Part shown: piece after piece, positions 10,600-22,183 of the stretch
Layout of the letters: the number at the start of each line of letters is the position of its first letter
Position numbering within the stretch: position 1 is the stretch's first letter
Origin: Zopfochytrium polystomum
Taxonomy: Eukaryota > Chytridiomycota > Chytridiomycetes > Chytridiales > Chytridiaceae
Assembly (NCBI GenBank): GCA_025765615.1
Contig: JAIVFJ010000013.1
Span: 372,001-436,000 of the forward strand
DNA length: 64,000 nt
Reading direction: 5' to 3'
Made by a program: the position numbers and the translations under genes
The notes under the pieces: generated by a model
Told to the model about the DNA's origin: nothing
Seen by the model: only the letters and a program-made list of their open reading frames with translations
Database searches by the model: none

Positions 10600-12160
10600 G
10601 ATGTCGTCGTCAACTTCCGCGTAGTCAAAGTCGACGACGTCGCCCCGAGAGCCATTCACAAGTTTACGTTGTGGGTCCAAATCTTCGACAACAACGGTAA
10701 AGGAGCTTTCCAAGTATGCTAAACACCTACTTAAAAAGAACCTAACTTTCAACTCTGACGTGAATCTCTTCAGGGGCTTGAATAAATTCATTGATGCGAA
10801 CCCAGAAGTTAGTGCCAATTTTTCTTTAACATCATTTTCGCTACCATTTTGGCCTTCTCGCTCGCTGCATCGGTGGCTTGAAATTGCGAACTACTTTTAC
10901 TGGTTCATTAAACATTTTTGCGTTCTTGTCAGTCGCGTCCTTCTTTTGCGAGAAGAGACGAGTCTCAACAATTTGGGATTCGTCTAATGGCCGCATGCAT
11001 TTATTGAGTAAGAGTCGTTCCTGCAAATGCGTTTCAGGTCGGAAATGCACTTCCTTTCCGGTCCTCTCACCTGCTCCATAGTAATACCCTTTTCAATGGG
11101 CAAAGAATCGTGAGCCGCGTAAGCGCATGTTTGAAGGTTTACCTAGTTCTGTTGAGCGCGCTTACGAACTCAAAGTCACCCTGGCGAAATATCTGAACGA
11201 CGGTGGGTTGAGTCCATTCAATTATTGCATTCATCATCGAGTGTGCAGCGTTAATTACCTTCGTCAGTTCCATTGAAATTTGAAGCCCGCCTCTGCCCAG
11301 ACTTTGAAATGCTAAATGGGTTCGAGGATCGAATTCCTTTCTACATTTCGATTTCAAGCACGTTGCCCTCGCTTTGTCAAACTTGTCAATTTGAACTTTA
11401 AATGACGCGCAGTGTGGGCACATTGGCTTGAAAGGAACAGGTGGCAGTTGAAAAAGTCTCCGCATACAATGACCTGCAGCCCGCCAAATGGCCTGCTGAC
11501 TCTCTGATGTACATTGGGCTTTGCCTCAACCTTTGCTGACGCGGCATAAAAGTTCAATTTATGAATGGCGAGGGTCCTCAAAAAAGTTACCTGAGCGCGA
11601 TCCAAAGGTTCACTGCCTTCGCGAACCTCTCTCGCAATCGCCTCTACCTTGTGCCGCCAGAGTAAGTTCATGTAGAGTTCTCAACCCGTTGAAGAAAATG
11701 AATCCCTCGCTCGCGCTCTCACTTTTTCAAACAGATCCGCAGACACCATCGAAATGATAATCAAAACATCGATTGCAGTCCACCTCTCCCGATTCTTCAA
11801 CTTCGAGTTTGCGACGGCCATTTCGAGCGTCTGGCACGCACTCAGGGAAGCATACGCGTGAATGCTCCGACCTACGACGTGCTTCGCGGCAACTGGGGGT
11901 TCAACATTCCCATGCCATGTGAGTGAAGAGCCGTACCGGCACAGAGTGAAATACATATGGACTCAACTGCCTGTAGGGGCAACGGTGGCCGTGCGTCGGC
12001 CGTTTTGCATGAGACGCTCTACGAGCGCCTTGATGGTGAAGGATTTCCCTGTGCCGCGGCTTCCGGTGACGAAGCACGAGAACACCGCAAGGGCAAGGTC
12101 GATCAGCCGTTGTTGCTCCTCGCTCAGCCTCGCGTGGTTCGAAACAGTACTGTTTAGGCT
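10600..12160 (-). pseudogene. decayed PIF1-like DNA helicase
   Basis: On the minus strand, pieces of a PIF1-type helicase occur in the right order. LSEEQQRLIDLAL with Walker A GSRGTGKS lies at about 12050-12140. PTG-IAAKHVVGRSIHAYASL spans a GT-AG intron at about 11885-11965. DVLII-ISMVSADLF is at about 11735-11780, RPFGGLQVIVCGDFF at about 11430-11480, then IFRQGDFEFVSALNRTR, PLDESQIVETRLFSQKK, and DLDPQRKLVNGSRG at about 10625-10670. Broken points: the Walker B Asp-Glu is missing, the T run in the GDFFQLPP motif is one base short so the frame slips, and the C-terminal SIHKSQG-type motif is absent. Composition is more AT-rich than neighbouring genes. It could be a Helitron or transposon helicase remnant or an inactivated host gene. 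Open frames at 12186-12940 may be its N-terminus. Confidence 0.75.
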
Positions 12161-12940
12161 TGGAATTTATGGTTCGTTTTTGTCGTCAAAGTATCCGATT
12201 CCGCTTCATATAGACTGGCGGCATGCAAGAGGGTGGGAAAGTGGAAGAAAAGACGATTTGCCTCCCTCCCAGTGCCTCTACCTCGTGGTTGCTCCAGACG
12301 ACGTTCCCGCGACTGAGACCCTGGCGCTGAAGGCCTCTCCCAGCCATTATACCAACCAGCACTTGCTCCCCCGGAGTTTCGCTTCCAACTGCCGGTTCGT
12401 CATCGAAAATATCAAAAATGTCTGAAGACGCCCCCGCCATCAGTTCCTCCTGGGTCCAGTCAGTTGCTGGACCGGCATCAGTCGCGATAGTCGGGCTGAA
12501 GCGTAGAGTCTCCTGCGATTCTAGGTGATGTTGGTTGGCTTCATCCGGTTCTTCGACAGTGCCCAGCGCGATCAAGGCCTCTGGGGATGGGATCTGGCGC
12601 GCGAGGGCGAAGACAGGAGCAGCACTGCTGGAGGAATCGGCAAGTCCTACTGGCAGGTGTTGTGGGAGGACTGAAAGGAGGGGTGGGCGGCGCCGCTGGA
12701 CCGTCACGGTGGTAGTGGTGGTCGCCGTCGTCGTCATTGTCGTACGCATTGTCCAGATGCGCTTCCTCAACTAATTGATCGCTGCTGCCGTCGCCGCCGT
12801 TGCCGTACCACGTTCTGCCCGCCGTTTGCGCTCCTAGGACCGCACTGATTCGGACATGCTTGACCGGTTCCCTCCCGCCCTCCAGCGTGTCGCGGTGATT
12901 CTGCAATCGCGGAAGACAAAGCTTTCTGTCATCATCCATC
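12161..12940 (-). other. possible 5' part of the helicase relict / promoter of DCTN6
   Basis: Overlapping minus-strand open frames here (one beginning MDDDRKLCLPRLQNHRDTL near 12935, another containing WTQEELMAGASSDIFDIFDD) could be the N-terminal part of the helicase gene. A donor-like GTAGAG follows WSNHE near 12285, and an acceptor (CTAAACAG) precedes the TVSNHARLSEEQ exon. I cannot connect them with certainty. The same stretch must hold the rightward DCTN6 promoter. Confidence 0.35.
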
Positions 12941-12941
12941 C

Positions 12942-13815
12942 ATGTCAAAGGCGTCGGGCAGCGGCGGCAGCGGCGGCGGCGGCGGAGGGCCCCCAAGGCA
13001 GCCGATCAAGGTGACAGGCAACTCCAACGTCATCTGCGAGGAGGCCGAGATCCGCGGCAGCGTCATCCTCGGCGACAAGAACATCGTCCACCCAAAGTGC
13101 CGCATCGTCAGCGAGGCCGGCGGCACCATCATCATCGGCTCGTTCAACATCATCGAGGAGAACGTGCAGATCATCAATTGGTGAGCCATCACCTCAACAC
13201 ACGGACAGGGCGCCCTCACTTCCCCCCCTTCCCTACTGATGCGGCAGCATGCATTTTTTATTTGTTGCAGGAGCCCGAAGGACTTGGTCATTGGCGACAA
13301 CAATCTCTTTGAAGTCGGGTGCTGTACGTACTATGCATGCGTTCTCGGCAAAATCTCTCGGCTGACCCACCCCTTTACCTCCAAAACTTCGAACGAATTC
13401 GCTAGTTTTTGAAGGCGTCTCGGTAGGGAACAACTGTATCATCGAACCGAAAGGTCTGCCAAGTTTATTCTTTCCCCATGCCGTGAGCTTACTTGGTTTT
13501 GGTTTTGGTTTTCCCCACAGCAACCGTCGCTGCTGGCACTTTGCTGGGAGACAACTGTGTGGTCGGTGCACGTTGTTCGACGCGGAGAGACGAGGAGGTT
13601 CTGGACGACATTGTGATTTATGGACAGGGGCACGACCGGCGGAAGCAGTCCAAACCGTCAAAGACCCAGTTGACTCTCCACTATCGCCACCTAGACTACC
13701 TCCACGATGTAAGCTTTCCCCGTCCAATCTTCTTTTGTGGCTCCTGCATGTATTTGACAAATGCTTTCCCTCCCATCAGGTTCTCAAAAAGTTCCACAGC
13801 ATGAAGGTAAAATAA
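12942..13815 (+). CDS. DCTN6: dynactin subunit 6 (p27)
   Basis: Left-handed beta-helix subunit of the dynactin pointed-end complex, which helps cytoplasmic dynein bind cargo. Five exons: 12942-13180, 13271-13323, 13406-13453, 13521-13708, 13780-13815, summing to 187 aa. All introns are GT-AG with matching phases. Hexapeptide-type repeats are visible: NSNVICEEAEIRGSVILGDK, GTIIIGSFNIIEENVQI, DLVIGDNNLFEVGC, GVSVGNNCIIEPKATVAAG, LLGDNCVVGARC, then VIYG and the C-terminal LDYLHDVLKKFHSMKVK, as in animal p27. A Gly/Ser-rich leader precedes the fold. The gene is convergent with TFIIE-alpha; the two stop codons are only 65 bases apart. Confidence 0.93.
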
Positions 13816-13880
13816 TTCCGTGATCCCCGACCCAGTTCCGGATATCTTCCCGGTTTGGCTAATGCTTCGCCTCTCACGAA

Positions 13881-15580
13881 CTAAACCTCCTCGAAAACCT
13901 CATCGTCGTCGCTATCACCACCCTTTCTTGCGATTTTGCTGCGGGGGAAAACGAAATTTTAGCCAACGGAGCTGATCGAGGAGCCGACAGAAAAGCGCAA
14001 ATAGGGGTGAATGGAGCAGGCAAGGATATGAATAGACTGGGATGTGATACCTTGGTCGGTCGACCCCTCCGTTGGCCATTCCCCACGATCTCTTGGACGA
14101 TGATGAGTTCGCGGACCCGTTATGTGGCGGAACCTCCACAAATTCGAAATCCTCATCCTCGTCGTCATCGTCCGCTGCCTTCACAGCACGCTCATCCGCC
14201 AATTTCGCGTACCAGTCCTGTGTCACTATGATAGAATGAGACGTTGGGAAGTTGCCACAAGAAATAGATGTTTAAGACGAAACCAAAAGAAACTTTGCGA
14301 GTCCGTACGCGAATCATGATTTTCCGTATCGTCCGCTGTTTTTGCCTCCGTTTTGAACCCTTCCAACTCCACTTTGATGTTGTGCGCACTGTGCGGCCGG
14401 ATCTCCTTTGCAACAACGTCGTTGGCTGCATGAAAAGGAAAAGGCAAGCACTAGTTAGCCAGAAGCGGCCTGGGATGAGGGAATTTTGAAATAAGAGGCT
14501 CACTCTTCTTTGAGGCGACAGCAGGGGCGGACGCAATGGGCACAAAGTCTGGAATCACCATTTTCTCCGTCAGCTGCAGCAGGTCTAGTATTGGACGTCT
14601 CTCGGTGTTAAACCTGTACGGCCGCTGTTAGAGCACTGTATGGTTGTGGAGCGAGGCGTAAGGATGCAGGCATTTGGCGAAACTCACCGTTTTGTGAGAT
14701 CGTTTTCAACATCGGCGCCTTCCTCAAGAACCAGCTCAGTCCCGCAGACCTCGCAAATGAACAGACCGTCCGAAGGGCGCGCCATGCTGATAGCCGTCAA
14801 CTGATCGAATCGAGCCTCACAGAGAGTGCAGACGTAACCCCGGTTCCTGTTTTGCTGGAATTCCAGTGCGAGCAAAGTCAGCGTCTCGAGGAGCTGACGA
14901 GAGCAATCTCCTCACTCTCCCCCCACTTGCTGCCTTCTTGAGCATTCCCTCCAGCACCCCAGACTCACACTGTCGACTTCATCCTGGATCATCGTTTGGA
15001 TTTTCAGCATGCGGTACTTGATGGTGTTCAAAAACGACTTATAGTCGATGTAGTAGTGCGCCTTGGTCACCTTGCGAAAGTGCCGAGCTTCCTTGATCTC
15101 GTCCGTCTTGGAGTGACTATCGTTTTGCGTTGAAAGTAGGTTTTCATGGTCGATGGCAGTTAGGTTAGGGCTGATCGAGCGGTGGTGCGAGAAGCATGGG
15201 TTGGGTGGGGAAAGCGTCAAGTCCGGCTCACATTCGGATAAGGCCGTCCTGGCGTAGTCGGCCGCAAAGCTTCCGCAAGTCTGTCGGGGGCATTTTCAAA
15301 GCTTTTGCAAGGTCTTCGTCGCGCATCCTGGGGTATGGCAGGGCGTTGTATGAGTGTCCAGCTGAAATCGTGCGATCGGTGCGAGGAAGGCGCCATTGGA
15401 ATGTGTGGCGGGATGCAGAGAGGGATGGAAACAGGCCAGGCCGATTGGGGGGCCAAACGCTCACATGTTATTGAAGGCAAGCAGGTCCAGAATGACGATG
15501 AACGTCGGCTCGTAGTAGGCGCGGGCGACTCGTTGAACCAGCTCTCGCAAGACGAGGTGCACGTCCCGATCACGCTCCAT
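13881..15580 (-). CDS. TFA1: transcription initiation factor TFIIE subunit alpha
   Basis: Large subunit of TFIIE, which recruits and regulates TFIIH at RNA polymerase II promoters (TFA1 in yeast, GTF2E1 in animals). Eight minus-strand exons: 15580-15465, 15327-15232, 15116-14969, 14893-14688, 14613-14504, 14425-14309, 14225-14051, 13938-13881. They sum to 341 aa with consistent GT-AG signals and phases. The N-terminal winged helix (RVARAYYEPTFIVILDLLAF, then MPPTDLRKLCGRLRQDGLIR) is followed by HYYIDYKSFLNTIKYRM. A zinc ribbon follows, with Cys pairs in YVCTLCEARFDQ and FICEVCGTEL, then RFNTERRPILDLLQLTE. An acidic C-terminal segment (DDDDEDEDFEFVEVPP) is where TFIIH contact is expected. Shorter than human TFIIE-alpha but complete. 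Confidence 0.93.
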
Positions 15581-16967
15581 CGTCGCTGCGGGCGTCCTTG
15601 TTGCACTGTGTGCGAAGACGAACAGAAAACTGGTCCGGCTTGCTGGGCATTTCTGGAAGTTTCAAATCTGATTGCCTCGCATGGAAAACGCCTCCCCAAT
15701 GTCCCACTGCACAACTCCAAGACCCCACTACCGTTGAAGCCGTGAGTACTTCACCAGAGACAATGACCATTATTTTTTTGCGCTGACGGTTACTGAGTTA
15801 TTTTCTCGTGGGGTGGAGAGAAAGTGCATAAAACTTACGGATTTCTTCTCCACAACTATTTAAAATCTTGATTCACTTGGAATGAAACGACACCTGGGTG
15901 GGATGTTTATCCCAGACAGCATGATGACTGGTTGTTTACGCGCTTGGGAGCGCGTAACCAATCTACTCCCAAACAACTGGTGCTGAAAGTGTGCACAGCC
16001 ATTAGTAGTGGGCGGTCGATGCCCTATCTTCATTTACTGCGGCAAGTTTCGAAGCTTTCTTGCTTCCTCGATTCATGGGGCGGCGGTAATAGTAGTATTG
16101 AGAGGTAGTGTTATTAATACAACGCGCTCGTAAATGTTGGTTGGGGTGGGGGACGGGACATTGCCAAGTCTGCCTTGCTGTCTGTCTGTCTCTGGGTCTG
16201 TGAAACTGTGCAGATTGTGCGCGCCCCAGTTGCAACTGCATTTTCCCCTGCGTCCATCATTTTCTGACCCAGCTCCGACTCCGCTAAGGTGAATGATTGA
16301 ACGAGGCCGTGACGGCGCGGCGGGGAGAGACTGCCACAGAGACAGAGACAGAGACAGAGACAGACAGGGGAACAGAGACGACCCAGAGACAGAGAGAGAA
16401 AGAGGAGGACGCCCTCCTCGTCGCTCCTCCCCATCCCAACACCCCTCGTATAACCTCCCGACGGCCGCACTCCCCTCCAGCTCGCTCTGGTACCTCCTTC
16501 CCCGCTTCACTTGTTGCTTGGTTCCAAAGTTTTCGCTGTCGATTTGCTTGGCCGCCGATCTCACCAACTATCGACCTCCCTCTCCCCTCTCTTCGCTCGG
16601 GTTCCCTGCGAAAGAGGGATGTGGGCATTGACGCGCACCATCGGTCCAGCCCCTCCCCCCCAACCAACCCCCAACCTCCCATCAACCCCGTTACTCCACT
16701 GCTACCTACCTTCTTGTCCCGTGTTGTACCGTTGGTAGTTCCCACGAGCTGCGGCAATCCTTCAACTCCTGATTCACTTCCTCTATCGCCTCTCGTTTCC
16801 GACCATTTCTACTCAACCGCCCCTCACTTGCGGGAAACCCGCTGGCAAGCCTCTCTGCCTCTTTGAAACGCTTGATCGACAGTAGCTCACCATCATTGAT
16901 TCGCCACCCTGGTTGATCAAGGAAATCAAACGGCTGACTCCGTTTATCATCTCCCCACCTATCAGCT
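15581..16967. promoter_or_regulatory. divergent promoter region TFA1 / Zn2Cys6 gene
   Basis: 1.4 kb between two divergently transcribed genes. It contains short GACAGA repeats (about 16327-16401) and long pyrimidine-rich stretches just upstream of the Zn2Cys6 ATG, compatible with a 5' UTR. No coding sequence with family resemblance recognised. Confidence 0.45.
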
Positions 16968-18585
16968 ATGAATGCCGACCCCCACCACTCCTCTTTTTCC
17001 CTCCTCGTTGCAGCTTCCTACAGCACCTATGACGAAAATGGCGACACACCCGATGGATCTGCATCCCATCAGGATCTGCATCACCAGTCCCATCACCAGC
17101 CCATCTACCATTCTGTTCTTCCCCAACCATCGTTCCAATCGACACCTGCGTACAGCATGAAAGAGGCGGAAGTGGAGTACGACCATCCGTCAGCATCAGG
17201 CCAAGGGTACCCGAAGCGGAAGCAAGTGAAAAATGCTTGCAGTTGAGTCCCCGTGCTGATTGCGCCTTCACCTGGTCTCTTCCTAACTTTGCTTCTGCTT
17301 CAAAGTGAACTGCCAGAAAGCGTGCAAAAAGTGTGATAATGCGAGACCTTGCGAGCGCTGTGTGAAGTATGGGTTCGAAGACACCTGCGTTGATTCCGTG
17401 AGGAAAGAGCGGAAGAAGGGTAAGCGACGAATTTGCGAGGAGACACCGTCAAAGTCTAAGATTACACCATAAGGCATCAAACGGGGGCCGTACAGGCGGA
17501 AAGATTCGGGTGAGAGTCAATGTCGCTTCCCCCCACCCAACACAAACTAATGTGTCAACCTGCTACAAGACTCGACAACCCAGTCCAATTCATCTGCTCA
17601 CGCAATCCAGACTCCAAACCCTCCCGTCATCATTCCTGAAGAATACTCGTTGAACGCAACATCTCCACCGCGAACAATTCGATTTGAAAGCAATGGGCAG
17701 ATACACGAGTATGTCAAAGTCGATGCAGCGCCGCGGCCAGCTCCGTTTCACCAACAGGGAATCCAAAGCTCTGGCACGGCACCGGTTCTACACTTCAGTG
17801 CACAAGAGCTGGCGTCGTCGCGACAGCCTCACTCTCCGCAGCAAACCAGTGCCGCAGTTGTGTCGCATCTTTCGTCTCCCGTCTCGTCCTCGTCGCCTCC
17901 TCCCTCGCGGGACTGGTCGAAGCTCCACATTCTCTCGCACCTCTGCAGCGCCGTCCTCGAGCAACCGGACGAGCTGGCCTCCATTGGTCCAAACTCGATT
18001 TCAATCCCAGCGCCGCTCGCGCCAGCACCGTCCGCCCCCCTCGCGCCGCCTCCTGTTCCCGCTGCTGCTGTGGCCGCCACGGCCGGCTCAGCGCGGAAGA
18101 AGCGCAGCAGAACGGCAATAGCTGAGAAAGCCACTTCAAAGGTTGCGAAAAAAGCCGCGAATTCGTCGCCGATACCGCGGCGAGACAGCGATGCCAGTGC
18201 GAGGGGCTCGCCGTTTTCCCCGACGTCATTTTCGCCCTCTTCCTCTCCCGCGTCATCGACTTCGCCGCCGTTGTCCGTTGCACCAGCAGCAGCCCCCCCG
18301 CACGCCGCTCTGTCGAACGGCGCCGCACCTCAACTGGTTCTGCCTGTTGCTTCGGCCTTTTCTCAAAGCGACGACCTTGCGACCGTGAAGCGCGAAGAGC
18401 ATGTGCGCACGCAGCGCGTTTCGTCGCAGGACTCGCTGGAAGTCGGGTCAACATCCGGCGAGTCCGACGTAACGGAAAACGCTCAAAGCGGCGGCGAGGA
18501 CGGCGGATTTGCACGGAGCAGGGAAAGACAGCTGCAGACGCCGATAAGTACGCCGGCTCGCAAGGACGAAGGGATTGCAACATGA
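16968..18585 (+). CDS. Zn2Cys6 fungal-type transcription factor
   Basis: Four exons: 16968-17241, 17306-17419, 17474-17509, 17570-18585 (479 aa; phases all agree). The zinc cluster is split by intron 1: KRKQVKNAC in exon 1, then MNCQKACKKCDNARPCERC with a final Cys in FEDTCVDS, giving C-x2-C-x6-C-x5-C-x2-C-x8-C. It is followed by the basic linker RKERKKGIKRGPYRRK. The C-terminal two-thirds is Ser/Pro/Ala-rich, with a basic patch near KKRSRTAIAEKATSK; no middle homology domain is seen. Such proteins are DNA-binding regulators restricted to fungi. Target genes cannot be told from sequence. Start chosen at the first ATG giving a continuous frame into the cluster. Confidence 0.88.
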
Positions 18586-21500
18586 ATTGGGGTCTTTTTT
18601 CCTGTTCCTTCTTTTTTTGGCTCGTGGCTCCAAGCCTCTGTATTGGATGATGCTCTCCTTTTTCTGTCCAAGGCTTTCTTTTTTTTTTTTTTTTATGACT
18701 GTCCACTCTATGTTCTCCACAGACCGATGTTTTTTGTCGCATCCCCCCCCTCCCCCCGCTCCGGCCCTCCTCAACTATGTTTAGCTTTTCCCGAACTATG
18801 TGCAGTTTCGTCGACTCGGCCTCGACTGGTTAACACTAAGGGGCGGGGGGAAAGGAAAGTGTGTTGATTTTTTAATTAGCGTTCCTGTCGGAACTTCTTT
18901 ATCCGCCGGCTTCTGTCTCCCCCCCTTTTTTGTCACTCTTTCTTGCTTCGACCTGGCAAAGGAAAGACACCACATTCCTTCGCGCGTCAGCCAAAGTCAC
19001 AGTAATAGGTGGGTGGCAGACCACACGTCCCCCTTCATTTTTCTTTCTTTTTCTTCTTTTCTTGTGTTCGCGGTGCTCCTTTGTCATATTCCAAGCCATT
19101 CATTCATCGCACTTGACTGGTTGAAAAGGTCGAAACGCCTTCGCCCGGCCTTCCATTTTTGCTATGATTCGCGTTCTCCCCAAAATGTTAGTCATCTGTG
19201 TCACCGCTGCTTGGGACGAATCAGATTATTTCGCACTCCGCTCCGTCAACTAACTCTTGCGGGAGATGACTGCCTCAACTTGCCGCCCCCCTGTCCAAAC
19301 CAGTCCCGCACGACCGCGAATGCGCTACCTGCTCCCAACTTTATATTGTGACCCCTCCCCCCATCCGTCACACACCGCCAACCAGGAGGTTGGTTCCGAC
19401 TCGAACCCAATTTTGAATTGTTGGGTCAAACTCGAATTTGGCCAAGTGTCTGACCCCATTCGGTCCGTGGCGGGACCCTGAGGTTTACTTCATTATGAAA
19501 GGGACCCACTCGGACAAATTGGAGCCATGACCCATTGGATATTGGGATACTGGCAATGTGCCAAAAAAAGTTGGTGAATATATCAAATGTGATACATGTT
19601 CCACTGGGCCCAAAGGCTTAGCATAAGAGCCTATAGTTCATTGCGACAAGCGTCAAGCGGCAAGCAAGCAACAGCAGTGATGATGGATGGGAACAGCTGA
19701 AGAGTGCATCCCATGCGGTCATCCCATCCCGACATGTGGAAAAACGTCTCTCACGACAGTTCGACAAACGGACAGATAACCATTGTGACAGTTCCCCGAC
19801 TGTAATCATGCCATCGCTTATCTCTTTCTCACGCCTCCCCGGTAAAGGCGTCTGTCCCCCACTCTTCCGCAGAGAAGCGGCCCCTCACCACTGCCCCCCC
19901 CCCCCCTCCCCCCTAACCTCATCTCCTTCGAGATGCAGTATATACCGCGAGAGCGAGGTTTCACGCGAGGTGCGTGCCGTACAAACGGGGAGGGTCATAT
20001 ACCCGTTCGAGAGACGCCTTCACACCCGAGCGTTCAGACGCTTGGCTCATCCCCATTGTCCATTCAGGATGCTGTTAACAATGTTCAGTGTTCTCCCCTT
20101 AAAAGCAAACGAGAAAGCATTCAGAACACGGCTGTGGTGCTGCCGTTTGTCCCACCCCGCCGCCCCTGCTCTCAAGCCAAGGCTCGGACACACCCCCGGA
20201 CACCCCAGCAGCCCGTGAAGACTTGAAGTGACCAATATTCCGCCCGTCAGGTTCCATACCAGCCGGACGAGGCTGAGATGCAAGCCCGTAATGAACTCGC
20301 GGGGAGAGTTGTACACCCCTTGGCTGAGGCTTGACTTCAATCATTAACGACATTCAAGACGAACCTGGTAGCCACGGTTTTTCGCAACCGCCGTTCTCTC
20401 TACTTCTGCTCTCTCGCTCCCTCTCTCTCTCTCTCTCCACAATCATCTGGCAGGGGTTCCAAAACTGGAACCTAGGGCCGTCTTTAAGGAACGTACTAAT
20501 GAACGGCGAAGAAGACGGGAAGAGAGAAACGACCTTTTTCCGCGTCGCACCGAGAATTCCCGATGCGCCCATCGCCAGGCACCCAAATTGCAACGATAAC
20601 AAGAAGGGCGACAATCGATCGCATCGGCGCGCACACGCCGGCCCTGGGACGATCCCATGTCTTCCGCTCACGTTGCGGCGGGGGCGCGAAAGCCACTGTG
20701 TGCCGCGGCGCCCCGCTGGTGCTTTCGGAACAAGAAGCAGTGACCGCCTCACTGCACGAACACGTCTTTTCCGAAACTGTGAAAGCTAATTTCCTCTACC
20801 AAAAAAGACAATCTGTTCAAATTGTACGTTGGCAGCCTGCACACCTTGGAAGTGCATTTGCAAGTTGATGAAAATAAGCTATTGGTCGAGATTTATCGAC
20901 CTTTCGTTCCTGAAAGGAGAAACTATTTACAATAGCAATTACTGCTTCACAGTGCCGTTGTCCACCGATCCTGTACAGAACTGGTTTGATTCCTTTCAGT
21001 TGATACCTCATTAAAGATCTAACAATGAACAAATGCATGATTTTTATAAGCTTTTACGTGCGAAAGATGTTTGTTTGGGAGAGCATCGACGAAATACTCC
21101 AGAAGAATGACTTCAGGATAAGGTCAGAATGCAAAAGCGTCCACTAGTCCAGTCTCTGGACAAATATCACATGTTTGTTGGTTCGATTTATCCCGCCTTC
21201 CGTTCACTGCTTATCAGGTTCATCAACGATAAGCTTGCCAGCTTCAACAACGCCATGTCTAAGAAAAATTGCAGCCTCGGCGAGTTTGCAGGTAAATCGT
21301 GCACGATTAAGTCCATGGTCTCATCCACACAAACAACCATAACACACCCCACCCCCCCTCGCAATCGAACAGCATTGCAGCCCGCTTATACCCTGGAGCA
21401 GGCGATGCAGCGAGGAAGAAAGGCCGCTCGGGAATAAGAAGTGGCCCATGAGGCGCAGGACTCGCATGGCGGAAGACCCAACGTTTGCGGCTGACACGCC

Positions 21501-21988
21501 CGACTCGCACGTGAAAGCCACTTTTGGCGGAGGTTAACCGAGGCGGTCGTGGTCAAGGCGCAGCAGGTCTGCGGAAACTAGAAGGAGGGGACATGACGAC
21601 GGCGGTTGCGAAGCGAGACTTGGCGGTCGCCAAGACCCGGACGAGGACCCGGACGGGACGGGGTTGCTTGTGAGCAGAATGAGCCCGAAGTAGCGGTGGC
21701 CGAAGCGTCGTTCAGACTCAGAAAAGGAGGGCGACCTGGAGCAATTTCCAATTTTCTGATACGGTGCTTCTTCGCAGCGTCGAAAACAAATCCGCTGTTT
21801 GCAACACAACACAGTCGTCGTGAAATATTAATGTATATACGACCCCCACGATCAGGCGCATGATTTGCAAATACTCTCTCTTATTGTTGAGCGCGCGAAT
21901 GCACGCCACCCATTTTGCCCAATATTGCGTGGTTTGCTCGCCTGTGGCCTGATCCTCGAGAGAAGAAGAAAAAAAAAACAACAAAAAT

Positions 21989-22068
<80 letters not shown>

Positions 22069-22183
22069 GCGAGAGAGAGAGGTCGATCCAAAACCAACAA
22101 AAAAAACCCCACCGGTCAGGCGAACCAAGCCGACCCCCGGACGCAAGGCATACACGCCCCGACCCCAGCCAGCCGCATTCACT
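18586..22183. other. gene-poor region with possible relicts
   Basis: 3.6 kb with lower GC than the flanking genes and many short homopolymers. About 18.6-19.3 kb is T-rich 3' flank of the Zn2Cys6 gene. Around 20809-20940 (+) a short protein-like frame reads NLFKLYVGSLHTLEVHLQ with no stop for about 43 codons. Another at 21129-21437 reads DKYHMFVGSIYPAFRSLLIR. I recognise neither. They may be decayed mobile-element or gene fragments. The last part (from about 21.9 kb) is the ERG24 promoter with a long GA tract. Confidence 0.4.
21991..22082. repeat. GA microsatellite upstream of ERG24
   Basis: Almost pure (GA)n of about 90 bases, ending about 100 bases before the ERG24 start codon. Confidence 0.95.

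Noticed and set aside
19930..20040. possible tRNA (CCGTTCGAGA resembling a T-loop)
   Set aside because: No matching acceptor stem or anticodon arm could be folded around it.
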